NCBI GenBank assembly: GCA_024638465.1
Contig: JAHEKF010000030.1
Location: 1-37,556 of the forward strand
DNA length: 37,556 nucleotides
Direction of reading: 5' to 3'
Source of the DNA: Rhodospirillaceae bacterium
GTDB taxonomy: Bacteria; Pseudomonadota; Gammaproteobacteria; Steroidobacterales; Rariloculaceae
Position numbers and translations under genes: made by a program
Shown: piece after piece, positions 26,365-35,494 of the stretch
Position numbering within the stretch: position 1 is the stretch's first letter
How the letters are laid out: each line of letters opens with the position of its first letter
The notes under the pieces: generated by a model
What the model was told of the DNA's origin: nothing
The model's database searches: none
The model's input: the letters and a program-made list of their open reading frames with translations, nothing else

Positions 26365-27189
26365 TTAAGGCCTTACACGCCGCTCCACGCCGGTATCGTT
26401 GAGAATCGTGCTCGCGATCTCCTCGATGGAGGAATTGGTCGTGTCGATAAAGGGAACGTTGTGGCGCTTGTACAGCGCCTCTGCCGCTCTTAGCTCGTAA
26501 CTGACCTGTTGCGCGGACGCATAGCGCCCGACCGATCGCCGCTCCAGGCGAATCTGACGCAATCTGACGGGGGTAATGGTCAACCCGTAGAGTTTGTCGC
26601 GGAAAGGCATTAGCGAGTCGGGAAGACGGCCCGACTCGAGATCCTCTTCCGTAAGCGGATAGTTTGCGGCGAAAACGCCGTACTGGAGCGCCAGGTAAAG
26701 GCAAGTTGGCGTCTTCCCGGATCGCGACACGCCGGTCAGGATGACATCGGCTCGATCGTAGTGACGGGTCGTATGGCCATCGTCTGCTTCCATTGCGAAA
26801 TTGGTCGCGTCTATCCGCGAGTCGTAGCTGGGTTTATCCTGCATGCCATGGGCTTTCCCCAGCGTATGGGATGATTTCTTGTTCAGCTCCGCTTCCAGCG
26901 GTGCCAGAAAAGCTTCGAAAAAATCCAATACGAGCCCCTGACATTGCAGCAACGGTGCCCTGACCTCATCCTGGACGAAGCTCGTAAACACGAGCGGACG
27001 GATCCCCGACTTGCTTGCCGACCGATCGATACGGCGTGCGACCTGGATTGCCTTGTCAACCGTATCCACAAATGGCACAGTCACTGGCTTGAATTCCACG
27101 CCGTCGAACTGCGTAAGAAGGCTGTTTCCAAGGGTCTCTGCGGTCACGCCGGTCTGGTCCGACACAAAAAATACTGTGCGCTCGTTCAT
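26365..27189 (-). CDS. ppsR: PEP synthase regulatory protein PpsR (kinase/pyrophosphorylase)
   Basis: Bifunctional ADP-dependent kinase and phosphate-dependent pyrophosphorylase that switches PEP synthase off and on by phosphorylating its active-site threonine. The 274-residue DUF299 protein begins VFFVSDQTGVTAETLG, has the P-loop GVSRSGKT at 153-160 and a C-terminal helix ending SIEEIASTIL. It is divergent from its target gene ppsA across only 44 nt, so both promoters must share that spacer or lie inside the coding regions. This divergent pair is typical of Gammaproteobacteria. Confidence 0.96.
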   Translation of the reverse strand: MNERTVFFVSDQTGVTAETLGNSLLTQFDGVEFKPVTVPFVDTVDKAIQVARRIDRSASKSGIRPLVFTSFVQDEVRAPLLQCQGLVLDFFEAFLAPLEAELNKKSSHTLGKAHGMQDKPSYDSRIDATNFAMEADDGHTTRHYDRADVILTGVSRSGKTPTCLYLALQYGVFAANYPLTEEDLESGRLPDSLMPFRDKLYGLTITPVRLRQIRLERRSVGRYASAQQVSYELRAAEALYKRHNVPFIDTTNSSIEEIASTILNDTGVERRVRP

Positions 27190-27233
27190 AGCGGGCTGGT
27201 CTACGCTCGTGAGGGGTAAAAAGGGAGTATAGC

Positions 27234-29591
27234 TTGGAAGATTACGTCATCAGTTTAGCCGACTGCGGAATGGACGACGTGGAGAAGGTCGGCGGAAAGA
27301 ATGCTTCGCTCGGAGAGATGATCAGTAATCTGTCACGAATCGAAGTTCGCGTTCCGGATGGCTTCGCGACAACGGCGTCCGCCTACCGCACTTTTCTCGA
27401 CCAAGACGGACTGAGTGACCGAATTCACACGCTGCTGGATAACCTGAATGTCGACGATGTTCCCGCTTTGACCAGGACCGGCGCCGAGATTCGGCAGATG
27501 ATCATGGATACCCCGTTCCCGGAGCCGCTGCGCGAAGCCGTTGCGGGCGCCTGGAAAAAGCTGTCCGACGGTGCGGATATAGAAGTTGCCGTGCGGTCGT
27601 CTGCGACGGCCGAAGATCTTCCCGAAGCTTCGTTTGCCGGACAACAGGAAACACTGCTGAACGTCAGCGGGCTCGACCAGGTCATCGCTTCTATCCATGA
27701 AGTGTACGCGTCCCTCTACAACGATCGTGCTATCTCCTACCGTGTTCACCAGAATTTCGATCATCGGCAGGTCGCGCTTTCGGTTGGCGTACAACGAATG
27801 GTCCGCAGCGATCTGGGCGCCGCTGGTGTGATGTTTACGCTGGATACGGAATCGGGCTTCCGGGACGTCGTCTTCATCACATCGAGCTACGGGCTCGGTG
27901 AAACTATTGTTCAGGGCGCGGTAAACCCGGACGAATTCTACGTTCACAAAGCAGGGCTCGCGGCAGGGAGGAAGGCGATCCTGAGGCGCAATCTCGGCGG
28001 CAAAGCCATGAAGATGATCTACAGCGACGATCCCGACGAGCGCGTCACTACGGTCGACGTCGACGACGCGGAGCAAAGGCGGTTCTCGTTGACTGACGAG
28101 GACGTCGAATCGCTCGCGCGCCAGGCGGTCATCATCGAGCAACACTACGGACGCCCGATGGATATCGAATGGGGCAAGGATGGCAGCGACGGCAAGCTCT
28201 ATATCCTGCAGGCTCGACCCGAGACCGTACAGAGCCGTTCAGGCCAGGTGATGGTGAGGTTCTCGCTAAAGGAGAGATCGGAAATCATCGCGACCGGGCG
28301 CAGCATCGGTCAGCGCGTCGGTACGGGCACCGCCCGCGTTGTCTCGAGCATCGCAGAAATGAACCTGATCCAGGCCGGCGATGTACTCGTCGCCGACATG
28401 ACCGATCCCGATTGGGAGCCGGTAATGAAACGGGCATCGGCGATCGTGACGAATCGCGGCGGACGCACGTGTCACGCAGCGATCATCGCCCGCGAGCTCG
28501 GGATACCCGCTGTTGTCGGCTGCGGCGATGCGACCGCAACGATCCCGGACGGTGTGGAAGCCACGGTATCGTGCGCCGAAGGTGATGAGGGCTACGTGTA
28601 CCGTGGCAAACTCCGCTATGAAGAAACGGAAATTCAGCTCGAGAAGCTGCCTGAAATCCCCGTAAAGCTCACGATGAATGTGGCCAATCCCGACCGCGCC
28701 TTCACTTTCGCGCAACTGCCGAATCACGGTGTCGGCCTCGCTCGCCTCGAGTTCATCATCAATCGAATGATAGGGGTCCACCCGAAAGCCCTGCTCGAAC
28801 TCGAAAAACAGGATCCGGAAACTCAGGATCTTATCGCTGAACAGATGGCGGGTTATGCCGATCCCGTTTCTTTCTACATCGACAAGCTGAGCGAGGGAAT
28901 CGGTACTATCGCCGCCGCTTTTGCGCCGAATCCCGTGATCGTGCGTCTCTCGGATTTCAAATCGAACGAATACGCCAATCTGATCGGCGGCGACCGGTAC
29001 GAGCCGCACGAGGAAAACCCGATGCTCGGATTTCGCGGCGCGTCCAGGTACGTGGACGATGAGTTCAAACCGTGTTTCGAACTCGAGTGCCGTGCTATCA
29101 AGTTCGTCCGCGAAGAGATGGGGCTTACGAACGTTCAGGTCATGGTGCCGTTTATCCGAACAGTCGACGAAGCCGAAAAAGTCGTCGCGCTGCTCGCTGA
29201 TAACGGTCTTCGCCGCGGCGAGAATGGCCTCAAACTCATCATGATGTGCGAGCTACCGAGCAACGCCCTGCTCGCGGAAGCGTTCCTCGAGCACTTCGAC
29301 GGGATGTCGATCGGCTCCAACGACATGACCCAGCTAACTCTGGGACTCGATCGCGATTCCGGCAAGATCGCGCCGTTATTCGACGAGCGCGACCCGGCGG
29401 TTAAAAAGCTGCTGGAGTTAGCGATCTCGGCCTGCAGGGCACAGGGTAAATACGTGGGGATCTGCGGACAGGGTCCGTCCGATCATCCCGACCTGGCGCA
29501 GTGGTTACTCGACCAGGGCATCGAAAGCATGTCACTGAATCCGGACTCTGTACTCGACACCTGGCTCTATCTGGCAGAGCACACTCACTGA
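27234..29591 (+). CDS. ppsA: phosphoenolpyruvate synthase
   Basis: Converts pyruvate and ATP to PEP, AMP and phosphate, the entry step of gluconeogenesis from C3 compounds. The 785-residue protein has the N-terminal nucleotide-binding domain ([31 protein letters not shown]), the swivelling phosphohistidine domain with [21 protein letters not shown] (catalytic His about residue 414, next to the Thr that PpsR modifies) and the C-terminal PEP/pyruvate barrel with [17 protein letters not shown] and GICGQGPS. The start is a TTG at 27234 with GGGAG 6 nt upstream; the next residues align with E. coli PpsA. It is divergent from ppsR and convergent with the SH3-domain gene. Confidence 0.97.
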   Translation: MEDYVISLADCGMDDVEKVGGKNASLGEMISNLSRIEVRVPDGFATTASAYRTFLDQDGLSDRIHTLLDNLNVDDVPALTRTGAEIRQMIMDTPFPEPLREAVAGAWKKLSDGADIEVAVRSSATAEDLPEASFAGQQETLLNVSGLDQVIASIHEVYASLYNDRAISYRVHQNFDHRQVALSVGVQRMVRSDLGAAGVMFTLDTESGFRDVVFITSSYGLGETIVQGAVNPDEFYVHKAGLAAGRKAILRRNLGGKAMKMIYSDDPDERVTTVDVDDAEQRRFSLTDEDVESLARQAVIIEQHYGRPMDIEWGKDGSDGKLYILQARPETVQSRSGQVMVRFSLKERSEIIATGRSIGQRVGTGTARVVSSIAEMNLIQAGDVLVADMTDPDWEPVMKRASAIVTNRGGRTCHAAIIARELGIPAVVGCGDATATIPDGVEATVSCAEGDEGYVYRGKLRYEETEIQLEKLPEIPVKLTMNVANPDRAFTFAQLPNHGVGLARLEFIINRMIGVHPKALLELEKQDPETQDLIAEQMAGYADPVSFYIDKLSEGIGTIAAAFAPNPVIVRLSDFKSNEYANLIGGDRYEPHEENPMLGFRGASRYVDDEFKPCFELECRAIKFVREEMGLTNVQVMVPFIRTVDEAEKVVALLADNGLRRGENGLKLIMMCELPSNALLAEAFLEHFDGMSIGSNDMTQLTLGLDRDSGKIAPLFDERDPAVKKLLELAISACRAQGKYVGICGQGPSDHPDLAQWLLDQGIESMSLNPDSVLDTWLYLAEHTH

Positions 29592-29601
29592 TGCAGAGTT
29601 C

Positions 29602-29620
29602 GCGGCTCCGTACGAGCCGC
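29602..29620. terminator. hairpin between convergent ppsA and SH3 genes
   Basis: GCGGCTC (29602-29608) and GAGCCGC (29614-29620) make a 7-bp GC-rich stem with a CGTAC loop, 10 nt after the ppsA stop and 15 nt beyond the end of the opposing gene. No long T-run on either side, so efficiency as an intrinsic terminator is doubtful; a bidirectional role is likely from position. Confidence 0.5.
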
Positions 29621-29635
29621 AGGAAAACGCCGCCG

Positions 29636-30292
29636 CTACCAGCTCGAGCGACGTCGCGGTCGCAATCTCGGCACGATCAGGCCAACAATTATCCCGGCCA
29701 GCAGGACGCCGGCGCCGACAATGAACCAGTCCCGGGTCGCGCTGCTGCTCAGCTCGCCGTTGTCTATCGTCAGCAGTTCGACTTGTTGATCGCGTTCGTT
29801 CAGTCGACGCCGCAGACTTTCATTCTGCTCCCTGATGCTCAAGACGTTCTCTGAGGCATCTCGTATATCGGCAAGATCGGTCGTGAGCAACGAGTTCGCC
29901 CCCTCCGCTTCCTGAAGTCGCAAGGTCGTCGTTTCGAGTTCCTCGGTCAGCGAGACAATGGTTTCTTCCAGGTTCGCAATGCGAACTTCCGCCTCCGCGA
30001 GATTCTGATCGGCACTGACCAGCCGGTCTTTCGCTGCGGGTACGTCTGCAAGGTAGCGACTCAGCACCCAGCCTTCGACGCCCGATGGCGTACGTACCAG
30101 AAAGTAGTTGCCTTCTTCGTTTTCGTCGAGCACCTCGACCATGTCTCCGCTAACGAGGTTTTCGATGACCGAGAATTCGGTACCCGCGCCCGTGCGGACC
30201 GTTATTACGAGCTGGTCGGAGACATAGAGCGTCTGTCCGGTGACGATTCCGGACACGAATAAGAGGCTGATGCCCAGCAGGCGAGCCAACAT
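29636..30292 (-). CDS. SH3-domain membrane-anchored protein (TIGR04211/YgiM type)
   Basis: A 218-residue envelope protein: signal peptide about 1-19 (ending VTG-QT), a bacterial SH3 domain at about 21-86 (LYVSDQLVITVRTGAGTEF, GNYFLVRTPSGVEGWVLSRYL), a coiled coil at about 88-178, and a C-terminal transmembrane helix (WFIVGAGVLLAGIIVGLIV) with an arginine-rich cytoplasmic end. This matches the SH3-and-anchor family including E. coli YgiM. SH3b domains commonly bind peptidoglycan peptides, so a role in cell-wall sensing or organisation is plausible; its specific job is unknown. Transcribed after orn on the minus strand with an 85-nt gap; convergent with ppsA. Confidence 0.9.
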   Translation of the reverse strand: MLARLLGISLLFVSGIVTGQTLYVSDQLVITVRTGAGTEFSVIENLVSGDMVEVLDENEEGNYFLVRTPSGVEGWVLSRYLADVPAAKDRLVSADQNLAEAEVRIANLEETIVSLTEELETTTLRLQEAEGANSLLTTDLADIRDASENVLSIREQNESLRRRLNERDQQVELLTIDNGELSSSATRDWFIVGAGVLLAGIIVGLIVPRLRPRRRSSW

Positions 30293-30377
30293 GCTGCAAT
30301 CTCGAGTCGTTCGGATATTTGCAGCCTAACGCATCTTGAGCGTGGAAAAAACTAACTCCATCTCAATATTTTAGGTA

Positions 30378-30920
30378 CTAAACCTTGAGCAGATGCTCAC
30401 GATAGTAGCGCAGTTCCCGAATGGAGTCGTAGATGTCCGCCAGCGCCAGATGTGTCGGCTCTTTCTCGAAACCCGCCAAATTACCCGAACCCCACAAATG
30501 AGCTAAGATCTTCAGCGTGGTCACGTCCAGGTTTCGATAGTGGAAGAACGCCGCCAGCTCCGGCATGTAGCGGACAAGAAATCGCCTGTCCTGGCAGATG
30601 CTGTTGCCGCACATCGGTGATACGACCGGATCCAGATACTTGCGAAGAAAGGTAAGCGTCTTCTGCTCTGCCTCGGATTCACTGATCTTGCTGTCTTTCA
30701 CTCTTTCTACCAGACCCGATTCACCGTGTTGACGGGTATTCCAGTCATCCATCCCTGCCAGCACGCTGTCGCGTTGATGGATCGCGAAAACGGGTCCATC
30801 TTCCAGCACCGTCAATTCCTTGTCGGTTACTACGGTCGCGATCTCGATGATCAAATCGTTCTCCGGGTCGAGACCCGTCATCTCGAGATCGATCCAGATC
30901 AAATTCTGTTTGGATTTCAA
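30378..30920 (-). CDS. orn: oligoribonuclease
   Basis: 3'-5' exoribonuclease that finishes mRNA decay by hydrolysing di- to pentanucleotides, including pGpG from cyclic-di-GMP breakdown. DEDDh family motifs: [10 protein letters not shown] (D and E of Exo I), the central aspartate-bearing helix with [11 protein letters not shown], and the Exo [14 protein letters not shown], with the HxxxxD pair. About 180 residues, normal length. I prefer the TTG at 30920 because GGAGG lies exactly 8 nt upstream and [16 protein letters not shown] aligns with E. coli Orn; a GTG at 30926 is too close to the GGAGG. Divergent from rsgA, as in E. coli. Confidence 0.96.
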   Translation of the reverse strand: MKSKQNLIWIDLEMTGLDPENDLIIEIATVVTDKELTVLEDGPVFAIHQRDSVLAGMDDWNTRQHGESGLVERVKDSKISESEAEQKTLTFLRKYLDPVVSPMCGNSICQDRRFLVRYMPELAAFFHYRNLDVTTLKILAHLWGSGNLAGFEKEPTHLALADIYDSIRELRYYREHLLKV

Positions 30921-30997
30921 ATACACATCCTCCGGTTACGGATTGTAGCAGTCTGCTTATTCGCGTCCGTAGCAGCGCAACGACTGATTCGCTCTCA

Positions 30998-31885
30998 ATG
31001 AGTGCCAGCGGACGCGTCGTCGCCCGGTATCGACGGCATTGCCTCGTCGAAACCGATGATGGCGCACGCATCGCCTGCCAGATCAGCCGGCGCTCCCTGA
31101 ACCCGGTCGTTGGCGACGAAGTCGAATGGAGCTCCGATTCTGCAGACACCGGTGTCGTATCCGCCATACTCCCCAGAGAAACCGAGCTGAGTCGAATTAA
31201 TAATCGCGGCAACCCGGAAATCGTCGCCGCGAATCTGACACAGCTGGTCGTGGTATTGGCGACGAAGCCTGCTGCGGACTGGTTTCTCCTCGACAGGTAT
31301 CTTGCTTCCGCTGAGTTGGCGAATCTGAGCAGCGTCATCGTATTCAATAAGGTCGATCTCGCTCCGTCTGCGCCACCCGAGCTCGACGACTATCGCGAAC
31401 TGACGGACGCGACCTGTGCGACAAGTGCCAAGCGCAAGGACAATCTCGACGCGCTGGCTGCGCAGATGCGTACGCAGCGAAGTGCGATGATCGGCCAATC
31501 GGGCGTCGGAAAATCTTCGCTGATAAACGCGCTGCTGGGCGATTCGGTGCAGGAAGTGAGCGCGCTCTCCGAGAAAAGCGGACATGGCCGCCACACGACA
31601 ACGACATCCGTGCTATACCGCTTGCCCACCGGTGGAGAGCTGATTGACTCTCCCGGTGTTCGCGATTACGCGCCCTATATCGAGAATCCACGAGACGTAC
31701 AACGCGGGTTCAGGGAGGTCGCAAACTTCGCCGCAAACTGCCGATTCGACGACTGTGCGCATCTTGCAGAACCCGACTGTGCGGTCAAGGACGCCGTTGC
31801 CGCTGGCGCGATCGTAGCGCGCCGATACGAGAGTTACCGGATGCTGCTCGAACTCACGGAGTCACTGCAGACCGGGCACCGCTAG
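30998..31885 (+). CDS. rsgA: ribosome small-subunit biogenesis GTPase RsgA
   Basis: Circularly permuted GTPase that checks late maturation of the 30S decoding centre. In the 295-residue protein the GTPase motifs run G4 (NKVD, 117-120), then G1 (GQSGVGKS, 166-173), then G3 (DSPG, 217-220), the permutation diagnostic for RsgA/YjeQ. An OB fold precedes them (GRVVARYRRHCLVE) and a C-terminal zinc site follows with C248, C253, H255 and C261. It lacks the long N-terminal extension of E. coli RsgA. The stop overlaps that of the convergent hinT by 4 nt (CTAG). It is divergent from orn across 77 nt. Confidence 0.97.
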   Translation: MSASGRVVARYRRHCLVETDDGARIACQISRRSLNPVVGDEVEWSSDSADTGVVSAILPRETELSRINNRGNPEIVAANLTQLVVVLATKPAADWFLLDRYLASAELANLSSVIVFNKVDLAPSAPPELDDYRELTDATCATSAKRKDNLDALAAQMRTQRSAMIGQSGVGKSSLINALLGDSVQEVSALSEKSGHGRHTTTTSVLYRLPTGGELIDSPGVRDYAPYIENPRDVQRGFREVANFAANCRFDDCAHLAEPDCAVKDAVAAGAIVARRYESYRMLLELTESLQTGHR

Positions 31886-32235
31886 CCCATACCGGCTTTC
31901 ATCTGCCGGCCACCGAGCACGTGCATGTGTACGTGGAAGACGACCTGCCCGCCTTCACGATTCGTATTAACGACGACGCGATACCCCGGCAGGGCGTGTT
32001 CGGAGGCCAGTTGTCGCGCGACGGCGAACAGGCGCCCCATGACCCCGGTCTGCTCGTCACTGACATCGTTGAGCGTCGCAATATGCGCCTTCGGAATGAT
32101 GAGCCCGTGAAACGGCGCTTGTGGACTGATGTCGCGGAAAGCGACGATGTCATCGTCCTCGTAAAGCCGATCAGCCGGAAGATCGCCCGCGACGATCCTG
32201 CAGAAAATACAGTCCGGATCGGTTGCGATGCTCAT
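31882..32235 (-). CDS. hinT: HIT-family nucleotide hydrolase (HinT type)
   Basis: A 117-residue purine nucleoside phosphoramidase of the histidine triad family. [20 protein letters not shown] is the classic N-terminus; the triad HVHMHV has histidines at 101, 103 and 105, and LGGR closes the active site. In E. coli HinT hydrolyses adenosine phosphoramidates. Its ATG overlaps the recR stop by 4 nt, so it is the last gene of a dnaX-ybaB-recR-hinT cluster; its stop overlaps that of rsgA on the other strand. Confidence 0.94.
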   Translation of the reverse strand: MSIATDPDCIFCRIVAGDLPADRLYEDDDIVAFRDISPQAPFHGLIIPKAHIATLNDVSDEQTGVMGRLFAVARQLASEHALPGYRVVVNTNREGGQVVFHVHMHVLGGRQMKAGMG

Positions 32236-32861
32236 GCCTCGCCTTCCGAGCGGCTCATCTCGATGTCGCGGCGCCCCGACATGGCGCGAGACAAGGTTCC
32301 GCTATCGATGAACTCCAGTTCGCCGCCCATCGGTACACCGTACGCTATGCGGCTGGCCCGCACGCCGTGTTTGCCGGCAAGGGAAGCGATGATATGCGCT
32401 GTGGCGTCGCCTTCTACCGTTACGCTCGTCGCAAGAACAATCTCCTTGATGTCTTCGTCGCGAATCCGCTGTTCCAGCAACTCGAGACCGAGTTCTGCCG
32501 GCCCGATGCCATCGAGCGGCGAGATATGCCCCATCAGCACGAAATAGCGGCCTCGGAAGGCCGCCGATTGCTCGAGCGCGATCACATCGGCGGGCGATTC
32601 GACGACGCAGAGCTGCGTCTTATCTCTGCGCTCACTGGAACACAGAGAGCACTGCTCCTGTTCCGTTAGCATGCGGCATAGGCTGCAGTGCTGGATAAGA
32701 CGGCTACCTTCTTCGAGCGCCATCGCCAATCGTTCGGCGCCGGCACGGTCTTTATCCAGCAAGTGGAAGACCATGCGCTGCGCCGACTTGACCCCTACGC
32801 CCGGCAGGCATTGCAGCGCTTCGATCAAACGCTGCAGCAACGGCGAATATCCCTGAGTCAC
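32232..32861 (-). CDS. recR: recombination mediator RecR
   Basis: With RecO (and RecF) RecR loads RecA on SSB-coated gaps. The 209-residue protein has the N-terminal helix-hairpin-helix ([15 protein letters not shown]), the C4 zinc finger CSLC...CSLC with cysteines at 59, 62, 71 and 74, and the Toprim domain [14 protein letters not shown] with GYFVL-like and [10 protein letters not shown] motifs and the Walker-B-like [12 protein letters not shown]. It starts with GTG at 32861, overlapping the ybaB stop by one base (TAGTG), so translation is coupled. It overlaps hinT by 4 nt at its end. Confidence 0.97.
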   Translation of the reverse strand: MTQGYSPLLQRLIEALQCLPGVGVKSAQRMVFHLLDKDRAGAERLAMALEEGSRLIQHCSLCRMLTEQEQCSLCSSERRDKTQLCVVESPADVIALEQSAAFRGRYFVLMGHISPLDGIGPAELGLELLEQRIRDEDIKEIVLATSVTVEGDATAHIIASLAGKHGVRASRIAYGVPMGGELEFIDSGTLSRAMSGRRDIEMSRSEGEA

Positions 32862-33181
32862 TAAAACGGCAACTTCAATCCGGCTGGAAGCGACATGCCG
32901 CCTGTGAGGCCGCCCATCTTTTCCTGTACGGCGGTCTCAACCTTCTGCGCGGCGTCGTTGCAGGCAGCAGCCACGAGATCCTCGAGCATTTCCTTGTCAT
33001 CGCCGATAAGCGCGTCCTCGATGTCGACACGGCGAACGACATGCTTGCAGGTCATTCGCACCCGCACCATCCCACCGCCCGCTTCTCCGGTCACTTCAAG
33101 CTCCGCGAGCTCATCCTGCGCCTTCTGGATGTTGGCCTGCATCTCCTGCGCCTGCTGCATCAGTCGTCCGATATTCTTCAT
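32861..33181 (-). CDS. ybaB: YbaB/EbfC nucleoid-associated protein
   Basis: A 106-residue small DNA-binding protein. The N-terminal helix [19 protein letters not shown], the turn [14 protein letters not shown] and the C-terminal [19 protein letters not shown] are typical. Dimers bind DNA with a tweezer-like fold and occur in the dnaX-ybaB-recR cluster across bacteria. Its TAG stop overlaps the GTG start of recR by one nucleotide. About 470 nt separate it from dnaX, so it probably has its own promoter (see 33221-33249). Confidence 0.96.
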   Translation of the reverse strand: MKNIGRLMQQAQEMQANIQKAQDELAELEVTGEAGGGMVRVRMTCKHVVRRVDIEDALIGDDKEMLEDLVAAACNDAAQKVETAVQEKMGGLTGGMSLPAGLKLPF

Positions 33182-33220
33182 CGCCGCGTGTTACCCATTC
33201 TGTTACTACCTTTTCTTTTA

Positions 33221-33249
33221 AATACATATAGATAGATGACTTATCTCAA
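33221..33249 (-). promoter_or_regulatory. possible promoter of ybaB-recR-hinT
   Basis: On the minus strand TTGAGA (33244-33249; 5/6 match) and TGTATT (33221-33226; 4/6) are separated by 17 nt inside an AT-rich stretch 40 nt before the ybaB ATG. The large gap to dnaX makes a separate promoter likely. Confidence 0.4.
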
Positions 33250-33453
33250 ATGCGTCTTGATAATTGACATAAGCTGCTATTCGCTGGTCCGACATTATCC
33301 CATATGCGCAGCGACTGATTCCGGAAGTCGCGAAATCCGGGCGCTGCAGAACCGGATCGGTCCAGGTCGGCAGAACGGTGAAACGCGTCACGCCACCGGA
33401 AAAACTGTTGCCAGATCCTAATGCTCTCGTTGGCAGGAAGAGGGTAAAGGGTC

Positions 33454-33606
33454 TTGAACACCAAACCGAATCTCGATGCGACTAATACGTTCGTATTCAG
33501 CGACGACGCGATGGACGAAATGCAGAATCTGGAAGCCACTGAGGTGATGGAGGCCCTGGAAGAAGTGCCGCCGGATCATGACGCTACCGTTGTGCTGGAC
33601 GACTAA
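33454..33606 (+). CDS. possible 50-residue acidic protein
   Basis: Between ybaB and dnaX, on the opposite strand, a TTG-started frame encodes about 50 residues: MNTKPNLDATNTFVF, then DDAMDEMQNLEATEV, ending VVLDD. It is preceded by GAGGG 9 nt upstream (within AGAGGGTAAAGGG). The product is strongly acidic (about 17 Asp/Glu against one Lys and no Arg), and codon choice resembles neighbouring genes. No ATG is available near the N-terminus; the first in-frame ATG, at residue 20, would leave 31 residues. No family recognised. It ends 45 nt before the opposing dnaX stop. I rate it a plausible real small gene, not a certain one. Confidence 0.5.
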   Translation: MNTKPNLDATNTFVFSDDAMDEMQNLEATEVMEALEEVPPDHDATVVLDD

Positions 33607-33650
33607 GGGTCTACCGCGCCCTTCGAGGCGCAGAGACTGGCGGCCGACTG

Positions 33651-35258
33651 CTACTTCTCGACCGGCTGCACGCTGTCGGCCTCCACGACCGCGTCGAAAG
33701 CGGCTTGCACCGCTTTGACATTCGGATCCTGTTCGATCGCCTCACGCGCTTTACGCATGCGCCGCGATTCTCCCGCCTCACGAAGCTGAGCCGGGGTAGC
33801 GATCGGCGGGGAACCGGCAACGATATCGAGCGTGAGCCGCTGCCCCAGATGCTCCTCGATTGCGCTCTCGAGCTGTTTTTTGACCTGCTCTGTGTTGAGG
33901 TGGGCGTTCTCCTCGGCGAGCACCAGCGCAACACGGCTTCCGGACTGATCTTTGATCGTGCAGTTTTCGGCGAGCTGTCGTGCTGCCCCGTGAACGTTGG
34001 CTTTTTTAAGTAACGACTCCCAATCACCCAGGATCGGCTGAACCGAGATGATCGTATCGGCCCGGGCGCTATGCGGAGGCTCCTGATTCGCCTGGGTCAA
34101 CTCGAGCTTCGGCTTGCTTGATGCAGCATTTTCGAGCGCCCTCTCTTTGCGGGGTGACTCGTTTTTCCTGCCCGCTTCCGTCCCCGGTCGAAAAGCGAGC
34201 ATTCGCAGCAGCGTCATCTCGAACGCTGACCGGGAATCCCGGCTTGCGCCGATGTCTCGAAGGCTTTGCAGGGCGAATTGATAATAGAGCTGGACATCTT
34301 CTTCCGAGATCTCGCTGGCAAGATCGCTCAAAGCCGCGTGAGCGGGCTGATTTTCGTCGAAGCCGACCAGCTGGATTACCGCGATACGCTGCAGTTCCGC
34401 CATCAGTTCCTCGAGAACCGTTCCGTAGTCCGGTGCAAACTCGTCCAGCGCGGCTACTTCGCTCAGCAGCGCCGATCCGTCGGCCTTCGCCAAGCCCGCC
34501 AGGATGCGAAGCACGTGATCCCTGTCAATCGTCCCGAGCATCGCGTCAATCGCTTCTTTAGTGACGGCTCCACCGGAGAAAGCGATGGCCTGATCCAGCA
34601 GGCTCAGCGCATCGCGCATGCTGCCGTCGGCCGCTTTCGCAACCTCTGACAGCCCCGCGGGATCGGCATTAACACCTTCGGCTTCGCATATTTTCACGAG
34701 CTGATCGTTAATTTGGCGATGAGTCAGCTTCTTAAGATTGAACTGCAAACAGCGTGACAAGACAGTTACCGGCAGCCGTTGCGGGTCAGTCGTGGCGAGC
34801 AGGAACTTCACATGCGGCGGCGGCTCTTCGAGTGTCTTTAGCAATGCATTGAACGAATGCTTCGAGAGCATGTGGACTTCATCGATCAGATAGACTTTGA
34901 AGCGACCGTTCGTCGGCAAGTACTGCACGTTCTCGAGCAACTCGCGCGTATCGTCGACTTTCGTTCGCGACGCCGCGTCGACTTCCAGCAGGTCCACAAA
35001 ACGACCTTCGTCAATTGACAGACAGGTCGCGCACTTTCCGCAGGGCTCGGCGACGATGCCATCCTCGCAATTCAGCGCTTTAGCGAGAACTCTGGCGACC
35101 GTTGTCTTGCCGACTCCGCGCGTTCCCGAGAACAGATACGCGTGATGGACTCTCTCCGCGGATAGCGAGTTGACCAGCGCCTGGACGACATGTTCCTGGC
35201 CCACGAGCTCCTCGAAGCGCCGTGGTCGCCATTTTCTCGCGAGAACCGTATAACTCAT
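33651..35258 (-). CDS. dnaX: DNA polymerase III subunit gamma/tau
   Basis: Clamp-loader ATPase and organiser of the replisome. The 535-residue protein starts MSYTVLARKWRPRRFEELVGQEHV, has Walker A GTRGVGKT (45-52), zinc-binding cysteines 64, 73, 76 and 79, Walker B DEVH (126-129) and the SRC motif (168-170). Domain III extends to about residue 370, followed by a linker and a C-terminal segment that would bind DnaB and the alpha subunit (tau-type). An A6 run near codon 413 is not in a standard -1 slippery context, so a separate gamma form is not predicted from it. The gene follows ffs on the minus strand. Confidence 0.97.
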   Translation of the reverse strand: MSYTVLARKWRPRRFEELVGQEHVVQALVNSLSAERVHHAYLFSGTRGVGKTTVARVLAKALNCEDGIVAEPCGKCATCLSIDEGRFVDLLEVDAASRTKVDDTRELLENVQYLPTNGRFKVYLIDEVHMLSKHSFNALLKTLEEPPPHVKFLLATTDPQRLPVTVLSRCLQFNLKKLTHRQINDQLVKICEAEGVNADPAGLSEVAKAADGSMRDALSLLDQAIAFSGGAVTKEAIDAMLGTIDRDHVLRILAGLAKADGSALLSEVAALDEFAPDYGTVLEELMAELQRIAVIQLVGFDENQPAHAALSDLASEISEEDVQLYYQFALQSLRDIGASRDSRSAFEMTLLRMLAFRPGTEAGRKNESPRKERALENAASSKPKLELTQANQEPPHSARADTIISVQPILGDWESLLKKANVHGAARQLAENCTIKDQSGSRVALVLAEENAHLNTEQVKKQLESAIEEHLGQRLTLDIVAGSPPIATPAQLREAGESRRMRKAREAIEQDPNVKAVQAAFDAVVEADSVQPVEK

Positions 35259-35290
35259 TGACCGTAGAGACCCGAGCCCATCGAAATCCA

Positions 35291-35396
35291 GATCCGCGCC
35301 AGCTCGACCCCGGCACCCGATCGGGCCGCTGCCGCTGCTCCCTTCCGGGCCTGACGGAGTTCACAGCTGATCGTCGCGGGGGAACCGACGCGGACG
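35291..35396 (-). ncRNA. ffs: 4.5S / small SRP RNA
   Basis: The RNA of the signal recognition particle, which binds Ffh and targets nascent membrane proteins. On the minus strand the sequence contains the invariant apical domain GTCAGGCCCGGAAGGGAGCAGC (shown here in two parts: GTCAGGCCCGGAAG and GGAGCAGC), the Ffh-binding internal loops and GTGCCGGGGTC on the descending strand. The ends pair: GTCCGCG-TCGGTTC with GAGCTGG-CGCGGAT, giving about 106 nt. A TAAAGT -10-like box lies just upstream. It sits 33 nt before dnaX, reproducing the ffs-dnaX-ybaB-recR order seen in Pseudomonas and, as scr-dnaX, in Bacillus. Confidence 0.92.
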
Positions 35397-35494
35397 AGTG
35401 TACTTTAACAGCGAGCCGAACCAACCGTACAGTCGAATTTCCTTGGACCGGCGGTCGTGCCTTGGCCGGCGTTTCGCATTGGAATTGCGCACGC

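Noticed and set aside
27333-29009. Two minus-strand frames of about 250-270 codons opposite ppsA
   Set aside because: Antisense to a certain ppsA; no ribosome-binding sites or domains.
33246-33539. 97-codon minus-strand frame between ybaB and dnaX
   Set aside because: Weak composition, no ribosome-binding site, and it overlaps the better-supported acidic ORF on the plus strand.
33995-34020. A6 run in dnaX as a -1 frameshift site for a gamma subunit
   Set aside because: The 0-frame context is CTT AAA AAA G, so the P-site tRNA would slip onto TAA, and the -1 frame stays open for roughly 75 codons, unlike the E. coli arrangement.
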